Source of the DNA: an uncultured Roseicyclus sp.
GTDB taxonomy: Bacteria; Pseudomonadota; Alphaproteobacteria; Rhodobacterales; Rhodobacteraceae
Direction of reading: 5' to 3'
Length of the DNA stretch: 64,000 bases
Assembly: GCA_947494975.1 (NCBI GenBank)
Contig: CANLXA010000005.1
Coordinates: 186,001 to 250,000 of the forward strand
The translations under genes were made by a program, and so were the position numbers. Shown piece after piece: positions 8,297 to 16,394 of the stretch; position 1 is the first letter of the stretch; each line of letters starts with the position of its first letter. The notes below the pieces were generated by a model. It had not been told where the DNA came from, ran no database searches, and saw only the letters and a list, made by a program, of their open reading frames with translations.

Positions 8297-9613
8297 ATGA
8301 AAACCAAGTATCTCCTTCCTGCCGCTGCCGCCGCGCTTGTCGCGGTCCCCGGCATGGGTTTCGCACAGCAGGCGGGCGCCGAAGCGGCGCAGCACACCTC
8401 CTATATTCTGACCACCTTGCTGTTCCTCGTGGGCGGCTTTCTCGTGTTCTGGATGGCCGCGGGCTTCGCGATGTTGGAGGCCGGTCTTGTCCGCTCCAAG
8501 AACGTGGCGATGCAGCTGACCAAGAACATCGCGCTCTTCTCCATCGCCGCCATCATGTATTGGCTGGTCGGCTTCGGGATCATGTATCCCGCCGATTGGC
8601 TGGTCGAAGGCTGGCTGGGTCCGTTCTTCGCGATCACCTCGCTGGAGCCGGTGGGACTGGCCGATACGGAAACGGCGCTGGATTATGCCTCCGTCGGCTC
8701 GGATTTCTTCTTCCAGCTGATGTTCTGCGCCACCACGGCCTCCATCGTGTCCGGTACGCTGGCTGAACGCATCAAGCTCTGGCCCTTCCTGATCTTCGTG
8801 GTCGTTCTGACCGGCTTCATCTACCCGATCGAAGCCTCCTGGCAGTGGGGCGGCGGCTGGTTGTCCGAGGCGGGCTTCTCCGACTTCGCAGGCTCCACCC
8901 TGGTGCACGCCGCAGGCGGGTTTGCCGCTCTGGCCGGTGCCATCGTTCTTGGCCCACGTCTGGGCAAGTACAAGGACGGTCGCGTCAACCCGATGCCGGG
9001 TTCCAACCTGGCACTTGCCACCCTGGGTACGTTCATCCTGTGGCTGGGTTGGTTCGGCTTCAACGGCGGCTCGCAACTGGCCATGGGCACGATCGGTGAT
9101 GTCGCCGACGTCTCGCGCATCTTCGCCAACACCAACATGGCCGCAGCGTCGGGTGCCGTCGCGGCGCTGATCCTGACGCAGATCATGTATGGCAAGGTCG
9201 ACCTCACGATGGTGCTGAACGGCGCGCTGGCCGGGCTGGTCTCCATAACGGCCGAGCCGTTGGCACCCAGCCTGTTCGGCTCGCTGCTGACCGGTGCTGT
9301 GGGTGGTGTGATCGTGGTCCTGACCGTTCCGATGCTCGACAAGCTGAAGATCGACGATGTGGTCGGCGCCATCCCGGTGCACCTCTTCGCCGGGGTCTGG
9401 GGCACGCTCGCCGTCGCCTTCTACACCGGCAATTGGGGCGCGCAGATCCTTGGCATCGCCGCCATCGGCATCTTCGTCTTCGTCACCTCGCTGGTGGTCT
9501 GGTTCGTCCTCAAGGCGATTGTGGGGATCCGCGTCGACGAGGAATCCGAGATCAACGGCCTCGACGTGGCCGAGCTTGGGATGGAAGCCTATCCGGATTT
9601 CACCAACCGCTGA
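8297..9613 (+). CDS. amtB: Ammonium transporter AmtB
   Basis: A 438-residue Amt/Rh channel with a cleavable signal peptide (about residues 1-23, ending GMGFAQ) and about 11 membrane segments. Conserved pore elements are visible: FFFQLMFCATTASIVSGTLAER, the first pore histidine in STLVHAAGGFAALAGA, and the second in IPVHLFAGVWGTLA. It conducts ammonium into the cell and is gated by GlnK, encoded just upstream. A rho-independent terminator at 9635-9663 closes the operon. Confidence 0.96.
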   Translation: MKTKYLLPAAAAALVAVPGMGFAQQAGAEAAQHTSYILTTLLFLVGGFLVFWMAAGFAMLEAGLVRSKNVAMQLTKNIALFSIAAIMYWLVGFGIMYPADWLVEGWLGPFFAITSLEPVGLADTETALDYASVGSDFFFQLMFCATTASIVSGTLAERIKLWPFLIFVVVLTGFIYPIEASWQWGGGWLSEAGFSDFAGSTLVHAAGGFAALAGAIVLGPRLGKYKDGRVNPMPGSNLALATLGTFILWLGWFGFNGGSQLAMGTIGDVADVSRIFANTNMAAASGAVAALILTQIMYGKVDLTMVLNGALAGLVSITAEPLAPSLFGSLLTGAVGGVIVVLTVPMLDKLKIDDVVGAIPVHLFAGVWGTLAVAFYTGNWGAQILGIAAIGIFVFVTSLVVWFVLKAIVGIRVDEESEINGLDVAELGMEAYPDFTNR

Positions 9614-9634
9614 TCTCCGGCATCGACAAACGCG

Positions 9635-9663
9635 AAAGGGGCGCCCATTGCGGCGCCCCTTTT
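9635..9663 (+). terminator. Rho-independent terminator of glnK-amtB
   Basis: An 11-bp perfect stem (AAAGGGGCGCC at 9635-9645, its complement at 9652-9662) with a 6-nt loop, ending in a T-run, begins 22 bp after the amtB stop. Confidence 0.88.
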
Positions 9664-9714
9664 GCCTTCGACACGGTGGTTTCGCCAAAAGCGCGGGGCT
9701 GGCAGGATCATCCC

Positions 9715-10257
9715 ATGGCAGATCCCTCGCATATCACCCTGCGTGATCCGCGCCCCGGCGATGCCGAGGCGCACGCCGCCGTTCCAGCCTCCGCGGAGAT
9801 CCTGCGCATGTATGGGGCCAAACCCGGCACGCTGCCGGAGCGCAGCCTGGCCCGCTCGCAAGCCTGGCTGGATTGGCTGACGGACCATCCTTTCGGCAAG
9901 ATCATTGCCCTTGACGGGGCCGCCATCGGCCATGTCCGCCTGCATTCCCTGTCACAAGCGGATCAGAGCGCCCGTCTGGGCATCGGGTTGTTTACCGAAG
10001 ACGTCCTCGGGCACGGCTTCGGACGGCAGGCGATTTTCCTGACGCTGGACCACGCGTTCGGCGCAATGGGCCTGCGCGCGGTCGACCTGCGGGTACTTGC
10101 CTACAACATCCGCGCGATCCGCTGTTACCGAGCCTGCGGATTTTCCCATGTCGAGACCGAGCCGAATGCCGTGGAGATCGATGGCGTTTGGCACGACGAT
10201 TGGATCATGGCCATCCGGGCGGAGGATCATCGGCGCAAGGCGCGCCTGACCGGCTAG
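9715..10257 (+). CDS. GNAT family N-acetyltransferase (RimJ/RimL-like)
   Basis: A 180-residue GNAT protein. The acetyl-CoA pyrophosphate loop is visible as LGHGFGRQA, followed by YNIRAIRCYRACGF, the typical C-terminal motif. The layout, with an early TLRDPRPGDAEAH strand, resembles RimJ/RimL or aminoglycoside 6'-type acetyltransferases that modify a protein or small-molecule amine. The start is ATG 9715, after GGCAGGA. It lies between the amtB terminator and the convergent senC gene, apparently as a single-gene unit. The substrate cannot be read from sequence. Confidence 0.85.
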   Translation: MADPSHITLRDPRPGDAEAHAAVPASAEILRMYGAKPGTLPERSLARSQAWLDWLTDHPFGKIIALDGAAIGHVRLHSLSQADQSARLGIGLFTEDVLGHGFGRQAIFLTLDHAFGAMGLRAVDLRVLAYNIRAIRCYRACGFSHVETEPNAVEIDGVWHDDWIMAIRAEDHRRKARLTG

Positions 10258-10281
10258 GGCCCTAAGGATGGCGACGTCAGA

Positions 10282-10917
10282 TCAACTGGCCGCGTCCACG
10301 AAACAGGCCGTCCGGGTCGCCATATCAGCCGGTGACGTTTCCCGATTGAAGAACTCCACGAAGCCAATCTCCGGCAGCATCAGGTAGGTGAAGGCCGTGT
10401 GGTCCACGAGGTAATAGGGATCGGTTCCATCATCGTGGATCTGGTAATAGACGCGGTACGCATCGGCGGCGGCATCGGTCTGCTCGGGCGTGCCGGTCAG
10501 CCCCAGCATCCGCTCATGCACGTTGTCAGTGAAGGCGGCCATCACCTCGGGCGTGTCGCGGGCCGGGTCCACGGTAATGAAGATGGGCTGGACCGTGTGG
10601 CCGCTGGCCTCGAGGATATCGACGGCCTCCGCATTGCGCACCGTGTCGAGCGGGCAGACATCGGGGCAGAACGTGTAACCGAAATAGACCAGCGTCGGCT
10701 CGGTGATCACCTCGGCATCCGTCATCTCTTCGCCGGTCTCCGACAGCAAGGTGAAGGGCCCGCCGATCGTTCCGGCCCCTCCGGCCACAACCCCCTCGCG
10801 GCACTGGGCGAACACATCGTCTTCACCCGTCCCGCTGACATAGATCGCGACGCCGGTGCCCGCCACCAGAAGACCGATCAGTCCGGCCGAAGCCAATGCG
10901 TATGTCCGCGTCACCAT
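10282..10917 (-). CDS. senC: SCO1/SenC copper chaperone family protein
   Basis: A 211-residue membrane-anchored thioredoxin-fold protein that delivers copper to cytochrome c oxidase. There is an N-terminal anchor helix (residues 7-27). The copper ligands are C84 and C88 in TFCPDVCPLD and H173 in VDHTAFTYLM. The start is at ATG 10917, giving the family length. In Rhodobacter, senC/prrC is encoded with regB/prrB and regA/prrA and affects redox signalling. Here it diverges from regB across 96 bp, but regA is not beside it. Confidence 0.94.
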   Translation of the reverse strand: MVTRTYALASAGLIGLLVAGTGVAIYVSGTGEDDVFAQCREGVVAGGAGTIGGPFTLLSETGEEMTDAEVITEPTLVYFGYTFCPDVCPLDTVRNAEAVDILEASGHTVQPIFITVDPARDTPEVMAAFTDNVHERMLGLTGTPEQTDAAADAYRVYYQIHDDGTDPYYLVDHTAFTYLMLPEIGFVEFFNRETSPADMATRTACFVDAAS

Positions 10918-10948
10918 CCTAGATCTCCGTCGATGAAGTGTTGTGACG

Positions 10949-10977
10949 TTGAATAGCGTCTGCACGCGCCCTATCAA
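10949..10977. promoter_or_regulatory. Overlapping divergent promoters of regB and senC
   Basis: On the plus strand TTGAAT (10949-10954) and TATCAA (10972-10977) are spaced by 17 bp and point to regB. On the minus strand the same bases read TTGATA (10977-10972), a 16-bp spacer and TATTCA (10955-10950), pointing to senC. Each direction would use the other's -10 as its -35. Inferred from hexamer match only. Confidence 0.5.
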
Positions 10978-11013
10978 TTCACGACCCCGTTCCTGTGACA
11001 GGATGCCCCGCCC

Positions 11014-12438
11014 ATGGCTGCGACCGAATTCACCACCGATCCCGCGCTGGCGCTGGTGCAGCAGGACAGCCGCGCGGATTGGGTGCGGCTGCGCACGCTT
11101 CTGGTGCTGCGCTGGCTGGCGATCCTGGGACAGACCGTCGCCGTGGTCATCGCCGCGTTCTATCTCGGCCTGCGGGTGGAGTTGGGCCTGTGTTTCCTGG
11201 CCATCGGGGCCAGTGTGATCTCCAACCTCGTGGCGATGGGCATCTTCCCGGAAAACCAGCGGCTGAGCGACCGCGACGCCATGCTGACGCTGCTGTTCGA
11301 TCTGTCGCAGCTCTCGTTTCTGCTGTTCCTCACGGGCGGGCTGAACAACCCCTTCTCGCTCCTGATCCTCGCGCCGGTGACGATCTCGGCCACGGCGCTC
11401 ACCATGCGCTCCACCCTGATCCTCGGGCTGCTGGCGATCTTCCTGATTTCGTGCCTTGCGCTGTGGTATCTGCCGTTGACCACCACGTCCGGGCAGGTGC
11501 TGCAATTGCCCGGCCTCTTCATCCTCGGCTTCTGGTCCTCCATCGTCATTGGCATCTTGTTCCTGTCGGCCTATGCCCGCCGGGTCGCCTCGGAATCCCA
11601 CCGGATGACACAGGCGCTGCTGGCCACGCAGATGGCGCTGGCGCGCGAGCAGAAGCTGACCGATCTGGGCGGCGTCGTGGCGGCCGCCGCGCATGAACTG
11701 GGCACGCCGCTGGCCACCATCAAGCTCACCTCGTCCGAATTGGTGGATGAGCTGCAGGACCATCCGGACTTGGCCGCGGACGCCGCCCTGATCCGGGATC
11801 AGGCGGATCGGTGCCGCGATATCCTGCGCTCCATGGGGCGCGCCGGAAAGGATGACCTTCTGCTGCGCCGTGCGCCGTTCGGAACCGTTGTGCAGGAGGC
11901 CGCGGAGCCCCATGCCGATCGCGGCATCACCGTGAACTTCAATTTCCATGGGGCTGATGCCGACGGGGCCTTCGCGCCCGAGCAACAGCCGCAGATCTGG
12001 CGCAAGCCCGAGATCATCCATGGCATCCGCAACCTGGTGCAGAACGCGGTGGATTTCGCCGATGAGCAGATCTGGGTCGAAGGCGAATGGGATGACGACA
12101 CGATCCGCCTGCGCATCACCGACGACGGGGCGGGGTTTCCGGTTGATCTGCTTGGCCGGTTGGGCGAGCCGTTCCTGCGCCGCCGCAACCGAACCTCGCA
12201 GGGCGCGCGCCCGGGTTATGAGGGGATGGGCCTTGGGCTGTTCATCGCCAAAACCCTGCTGGAACGCTCAGGCGCCACGATCAAGTTCCTGAACACGTCG
12301 GACCCGTTCCTGACCGCCGAAGACACGCACGGACTGAGCGGCGCGCGGGTTCAGGTGACCTGGCCGGTCGCCGCGCTGGTCCTCGACCCGTCCACCGAAA
12401 GCGCGCCCTTGGGCCTCAACCAACCCATAATTGACTGA
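11014..12438 (+). CDS. regB: Redox sensor histidine kinase RegB/PrrB/ActS
   Basis: A 474-residue sensor kinase. About six membrane helices span residues 25-185, including the quinone-sensing motif GGLNNPF (108-114). The H-box is AAAAHELGTPLATIKL with phospho-acceptor H227. The redox-active cysteine is C267 in DRCRDIL; R. capsulatus RegB has H225 and C265. The ATPase part has N-box NLVQNAVDFA, DDGAGFP and GMGLGLFIAKTLLERSGA. It senses the ubiquinone pool and phosphorylates RegA (encoded at 23.2 kb), controlling respiration, photosynthesis or carbon and nitrogen fixation genes where present. It is divergent from senC. Confidence 0.96.
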   Translation: MAATEFTTDPALALVQQDSRADWVRLRTLLVLRWLAILGQTVAVVIAAFYLGLRVELGLCFLAIGASVISNLVAMGIFPENQRLSDRDAMLTLLFDLSQLSFLLFLTGGLNNPFSLLILAPVTISATALTMRSTLILGLLAIFLISCLALWYLPLTTTSGQVLQLPGLFILGFWSSIVIGILFLSAYARRVASESHRMTQALLATQMALAREQKLTDLGGVVAAAAHELGTPLATIKLTSSELVDELQDHPDLAADAALIRDQADRCRDILRSMGRAGKDDLLLRRAPFGTVVQEAAEPHADRGITVNFNFHGADADGAFAPEQQPQIWRKPEIIHGIRNLVQNAVDFADEQIWVEGEWDDDTIRLRITDDGAGFPVDLLGRLGEPFLRRRNRTSQGARPGYEGMGLGLFIAKTLLERSGATIKFLNTSDPFLTAEDTHGLSGARVQVTWPVAALVLDPSTESAPLGLNQPIID

Positions 12439-12546
12439 AATAGATGCGTTTTTCGTGCATCTTGTGCAATCCCTAAGACTTGAATCTATCCATTAACCAC
12501 CCGTTAACCGTTTCTCACCATGATTGCCGAGGGGCAGACACAATGA

Positions 12547-14208
12547 GTGGGGACTGGATTGGCAAACGCCGTGGTTCTTTCATTTTTGGCAATCACGCTG
12601 GCGACCGCCACGGTGGCTGTGATATTGACGTCCCGGTTTCTCGGTGGCCTCGGGTCATCGGCGCGTGCGTCGGGGCCGCCAACCGGCGCGATGGGCGCCG
12701 CCGACATACAGCGCAGCTATCGGTTCCGCGAAGGCTATCTTCTTTCCGATATCGATGCCGACGATGCCTTTCTCGATGTCGAAACCGACCGGACGGCCGC
12801 TTTCACCCGGCTGACCGCCGCATTCAGCCCGCTCAGCCCTGATTTCAGCGCCCATCTCGCCGCCCTGCGTGAGCGGGGCGAGGCCTTCCTGATCGACGGT
12901 CGCATCGGCTCGGATCCCGTCTCCATCGGCGGATTGCTGGAAGACGAGGACGGCATCCTGACGCTTTCCATCGGCCCCTCGCGCGAATATGGCGGGCGGC
13001 AGACCGTGGACACGGCCACGCTGGACGCCCTGCAGGGCGAACTTGGGGATCTGCGTGCGTCGCTGGATGCCGGCAGCATCCCGATGTGGCGTGTGGGCGA
13101 TGGGGATCGCGTGACCTGGGCCAATACCGCCTATTACGATCTGGTGGAGCGGTTGCATGATGGCGAAGCCGCCGCCTGGCCCCTTCCCGCGGTTTTCGCC
13201 GATCAGCTTCAGCCTGCGCCCAGCAGTGGAACCACACGGCGGTGCCAGTTGGATCTGCCCGACCGAGACGACGCCACCTGGTACGAGATCAGCCGCGATG
13301 ACCTGCCGGGCGGCACCGCGCTCTTCACCGCTCTCCCGGCTGACCGCGTGATCCGGGCCGAAACCAACCTGCGCGAGTTTCTTCAGACCACGGCCAAGAC
13401 CTTCGCCGCCCTTCCCATCGGCCTTGCCGTCTTTGACAGCAAGCGCCAATTGGTCACCTTCAATCCCGCGTTGTGCACCCTGACCCAGGCCGAGCCGAAA
13501 TTCCTCACCGCCCGCCCCGATCTGCGCTCCTTCCTCGATCAGCTCCGCGAAAAGGGCCGTATCCCCGAACCCCGCGACTACCGGTCGTGGCGTGATGAGA
13601 TTGCCCGGCTGGAGGAAGGCGCCGAAAACGGCACATATCAGGAGATGTGGGAACTGCCCGAGGGCAAAACCTTCCGCGTCATCGGGCGCCCGCATCCTGA
13701 CGGCGCGATTGCCTTCATGTTCGAGGATATCAGCGCCGAGGTGTCGCTGACCCGCCAGTTCCGCGCCGATCTCGACATGTATCAGGCCGTGCTCGACGCC
13801 ACGCCCTCCGCAATTGCCGTGTTCGACGCCGACGGCGCGATGATCGGCTTCAACGAAGGCTATTCCCGACTTTGGGGCCGCGATGCGGCGGACCACGCCC
13901 AGATGCCCAATGTCCATGATGCCTGCGCCCAGTGGTCCGCACGCTGCGCACCCAGCGACCTCTGGGGCAACATGCGGCAATTCGTCGGCCATCACATGGA
14001 CCGCGCCCCGTGGGTGGGCAACGTGCAGCTCGAGGATGGTGCCCGTCTCGCCGTCCGTGTCGCCCCGGCGCGGGGCCGCGCAACGGTGATCCATTTCATC
14101 CCGCTGGAGGGGAGCCTGATGGATCCGCTGGCCGACCTCGCCCTGAAGCCCGCCACCGTTATCGAGGCTGAAGACATCACCCCGCTCGACGCTGCGCGCA
14201 CCGCCTGA
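12547..14208 (+). CDS. PAS-domain sensor-like protein, membrane anchored
   Basis: A protein of about 553 residues with one N-terminal membrane helix (VVLSFLAITLATATVAVIL), a middle region with a degenerate PAS-like fold (IPMWRVGDGDRVTWANTAYY), a PAS domain near residues 290-380 (LPIGLAVFDSKRQLVTFNPAL) and another near 415-510 (TPSAIAVFDADGAMIGFNEGY). No kinase, cyclase or output domain follows, so it may signal through a partner, perhaps the RegB pathway upstream; that is inference. The start is unclear. A strong GAGGGG (12529-12534) is well placed for ATG 12543 in a different frame, whereas this frame offers GTG 12547 or TTG 12559. Confidence 0.78.
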   Translation: MGTGLANAVVLSFLAITLATATVAVILTSRFLGGLGSSARASGPPTGAMGAADIQRSYRFREGYLLSDIDADDAFLDVETDRTAAFTRLTAAFSPLSPDFSAHLAALRERGEAFLIDGRIGSDPVSIGGLLEDEDGILTLSIGPSREYGGRQTVDTATLDALQGELGDLRASLDAGSIPMWRVGDGDRVTWANTAYYDLVERLHDGEAAAWPLPAVFADQLQPAPSSGTTRRCQLDLPDRDDATWYEISRDDLPGGTALFTALPADRVIRAETNLREFLQTTAKTFAALPIGLAVFDSKRQLVTFNPALCTLTQAEPKFLTARPDLRSFLDQLREKGRIPEPRDYRSWRDEIARLEEGAENGTYQEMWELPEGKTFRVIGRPHPDGAIAFMFEDISAEVSLTRQFRADLDMYQAVLDATPSAIAVFDADGAMIGFNEGYSRLWGRDAADHAQMPNVHDACAQWSARCAPSDLWGNMRQFVGHHMDRAPWVGNVQLEDGARLAVRVAPARGRATVIHFIPLEGSLMDPLADLALKPATVIEAEDITPLDAARTA

Positions 14209-14251
14209 CGGCGCGTCTTGCGGGCTGCGCAGGGATCGCTAGAGTTGCGCC

Positions 14252-14776
14252 GTGATGCCTGCCTCCACCCCCGTGACCCTCCCCGAAGCCGACGCTCCGC
14301 TGCTGCCGGACTGGCCGGAGCGTGGCACGATCACGCTCGCAGATGAGGCCGACACCCACGCGCTGGCCCACCGGCTGGCGGGTCTGATCCGGCCCGGGAA
14401 TGTTCTGCTGCTATCGGGTCATCTTGGGGCCGGGAAAACCCATCTCGCCCGCGCGCTGATCCGGGCGCTTGTGGGTGCGCCGCACGAGCCGGTGCCAAGC
14501 CCCACCTTCACGCTGGTCCAGACCTATGACGCCCCCAACTCCGAGATATGGCACGCGGATCTCTATCGTCTGGGGGATCCCGGTGAGTTGGCCGAACTCG
14601 GCCTGGACGAGGCCATGGGGCAGGCGATTTGCCTGATCGAATGGCCCGGCCGTCTGGCCCCCGACTGGCCACACGGAGCCGTATTGATCGACCTTGCGCG
14701 ACAGCCCGATGACAGCCGGATCGCCCGGCTTCTGGCGGCCGCCGAAACGCCCCTCTCCGCGGCGCTCGCGCAGTGA
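14252..14776 (+). CDS. tsaE: tRNA t6A biosynthesis ATPase TsaE
   Basis: A 174-residue P-loop protein. Walker A is SGHLGAGKTHLARAL, preceded by a TLADEADTHALAHRLA region, and then SPTFTLVQTYD and the Walker-B/WPG region (LIEWPGRL), all diagnostic for TsaE (YjeE). It energises the TsaB-TsaD complex that makes threonylcarbamoyl-adenosine on ANN-decoding tRNAs; tsaD is at 37.9-38.9 kb in this window. GTG 14252 or ATG 14255 are alternative starts. Its stop overlaps amgK by 4 bp (ATGA type), beginning a tightly coupled gene series through addA. Confidence 0.94.
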   Translation: MMPASTPVTLPEADAPLLPDWPERGTITLADEADTHALAHRLAGLIRPGNVLLLSGHLGAGKTHLARALIRALVGAPHEPVPSPTFTLVQTYDAPNSEIWHADLYRLGDPGELAELGLDEAMGQAICLIEWPGRLAPDWPHGAVLIDLARQPDDSRIARLLAAAETPLSAALAQ

Positions 14777-15702
14777 GCCGCGACCTCTTCCTCGATCGCG
14801 TCGGCTGGGGTGGGGCGACTATCGGTCCGCTGGCCCCCGACGCCTCCGCCCGCCACTACCTGCGCCTGACACGTGGCAGCGAAAGCGCCGTCCTGATGGT
14901 GGCCCCGGTCGCGACCGGGGCAGACCGCGCAAGCCTCACCGCCTTCCGCAGGATAAGTGCACATCTCCGCCGCCTGGGCCTCTCGGCCCCGGAGGAATAC
15001 GCGGCGGACCCGACAGCCGGGTTCGTTCTTATGGAAGATCTTGGTGACCGGACCCTGTCCCATCTGCTGAAAACCGATCCCGACACGGCGCGCGAAGCCT
15101 ACGCGTCGACAATCGCCCTTTTGCCGCGCCTGCATGGGGACCCTCCGGCCGATCTGGCCCGTCCCGATGCGCGCGACCTTGCCGGGATGGTCGGCCTCAC
15201 CTTCGATCTCCTGCCAAAAAGCGATGCGCTCAGGGCCGCGCTGCTCCCGGTGCTTGAGACGGCCCTGACCCCACTGACCCAAACTGCGCCCGTCCTGTCG
15301 CTACGCGATGTGCATGGCGATAATCTGCTGTGGTTGCCGGACCGCGAGGGCGACGCGCGGATCGGCCTGCTGGATTATCAAGATGCGCTGCTTCTGCCCG
15401 ATGGCTACGATCTGGCCTCCCTGCTCGACGATCCGCGGCGCGTCGTCCCCGAGGAATGGCGTGAGGCGTTTCTGCGCCAGGCCGATGCCAATATCGCCCA
15501 TGTCACGCTTCTGTCGCTCACCCGCAATCTGCGCATTCTGGGCATCTTCCATCGCCTGTCTGTACAATTCGGCAAGCCCCACTACGCCACCTTCATACCC
15601 CGGACACGGGCCGTGATCGCCCGCGCGGCGGCAGAACTCCCCAGCCTCCGCGCGCCGGTAGCGGAGCTTCTGGATCGCACCGAAGATTGGGGCGCGCCAT
15701 GA
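14773..15702 (+). CDS. amgK: Anomeric MurNAc/GlcNAc kinase AmgK (phosphotransferase family)
   Basis: A 309-residue APH-type kinase with catalytic loop LRDVHGDNLLWL and metal-binding LLDYQDALL. The general fold is aminoglycoside phosphotransferase, but the neighbouring nucleotidyltransferase identifies it as AmgK. AmgK phosphorylates the anomeric carbon of N-acetylmuramic acid or GlcNAc released from recycled peptidoglycan, feeding MurU. It overlaps tsaE upstream and murU downstream, each by 4 bp. The enzymatic assignment is by context plus motifs rather than a biochemical signature; a general sugar kinase remains possible. Confidence 0.85.
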   Translation: MSRDLFLDRVGWGGATIGPLAPDASARHYLRLTRGSESAVLMVAPVATGADRASLTAFRRISAHLRRLGLSAPEEYAADPTAGFVLMEDLGDRTLSHLLKTDPDTAREAYASTIALLPRLHGDPPADLARPDARDLAGMVGLTFDLLPKSDALRAALLPVLETALTPLTQTAPVLSLRDVHGDNLLWLPDREGDARIGLLDYQDALLLPDGYDLASLLDDPRRVVPEEWREAFLRQADANIAHVTLLSLTRNLRILGIFHRLSVQFGKPHYATFIPRTRAVIARAAAELPSLRAPVAELLDRTEDWGAP

Positions 15703-16394
15703 CGCTTCCCTGCCTGATCCTCGCCGCCGGGTTCGGCACCCGCATGGGCGCGCTGACCGCCACGCAGCCCAAGCCGCTGATCGAAGTGGGCGGCTACACC
15801 CTGCTCGACCACGCCCTTCACATCGCACGCGACGCGGCCGGGCCGATTGCGGTCAACACCCATTACCGGGCGGATCAGATCACCGCCCATCTCGGCACCG
15901 CGCCAGACGTCACCCTGCTTCACGAAACGCCGCACATTCTGGATTCCGGGGGGGCCGTGAAGAACGCGGCGCGCCGTTGGCCAAGGGGCCCGATGGCTAC
16001 CCTGAATGCCGATAACGTCTGGACCGGGCCGAACCCGCTCAACGCGCTGAGCGCGGCCTTCGATGCCTCCCGGATGGACGCTCTCCTCCTCCTGACCCCG
16101 CGCATCAAGGCAACGGGGCGGGAGGGTGGCGGAGATTTCGCGATGGAGGCCGATGGCCGCCTCGAACTCAATAAATCGCCGGACGCCCTCGTCTATACCG
16201 GCGCGCAAATTCTTGACCCGACGCTTGCATTGCAAGATCCGCGTGACGTCTTCTCGCTACGGGATGTCTGGGCCAGAATGCAGGCCAACGGGCGGCTCTT
16301 TGGGTTGATCCATGAGGGGGGATGGGCCGATGTGGGCCAGCCGCAGGGCATCTTGGATGCCGAAGCGATGTTGGCGGAGGCCCCGGATGCGTGA
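15699..16394 (+). CDS. murU: N-acetylmuramate alpha-1-phosphate uridylyltransferase MurU
   Basis: A 231-residue nucleotidyltransferase of the sugar-1-phosphate family. The signature LAAGFGTRMGALTATQPKPL opens the protein, with LNADNVW as the metal/UTP-site strand and GGWADVGQPQGILDAE at the end. MurU converts MurNAc-1-phosphate to UDP-MurNAc, bypassing the fosfomycin-sensitive MurA step. ATG 15699 overlaps the amgK stop by 4 bp and the gene overlaps the addB start. The AmgK-MurU pairing supports a peptidoglycan salvage role; a generic NTP transferase is the fallback call. Confidence 0.87.
   Translation: MTLPCLILAAGFGTRMGALTATQPKPLIEVGGYTLLDHALHIARDAAGPIAVNTHYRADQITAHLGTAPDVTLLHETPHILDSGGAVKNAARRWPRGPMATLNADNVWTGPNPLNALSAAFDASRMDALLLLTPRIKATGREGGGDFAMEADGRLELNKSPDALVYTGAQILDPTLALQDPRDVFSLRDVWARMQANGRLFGLIHEGGWADVGQPQGILDAEAMLAEAPDA

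Noticed and set aside
8036-9688. 550-codon open frame on the minus strand
   Set aside because: It is the antisense shadow of amtB and part of glnK. It is rich in Gln, His, Asp and Gly as expected from reversed GC-rich codons, has no known motif, and the plus-strand genes are certain.
12480-12842. Frame starting with ATG 12543 as an independent protein
   Set aside because: The ribosome site fits, but the product is Arg/His-rich without a fold and lies inside the PAS gene. It is kept only as part of the start-site finding.
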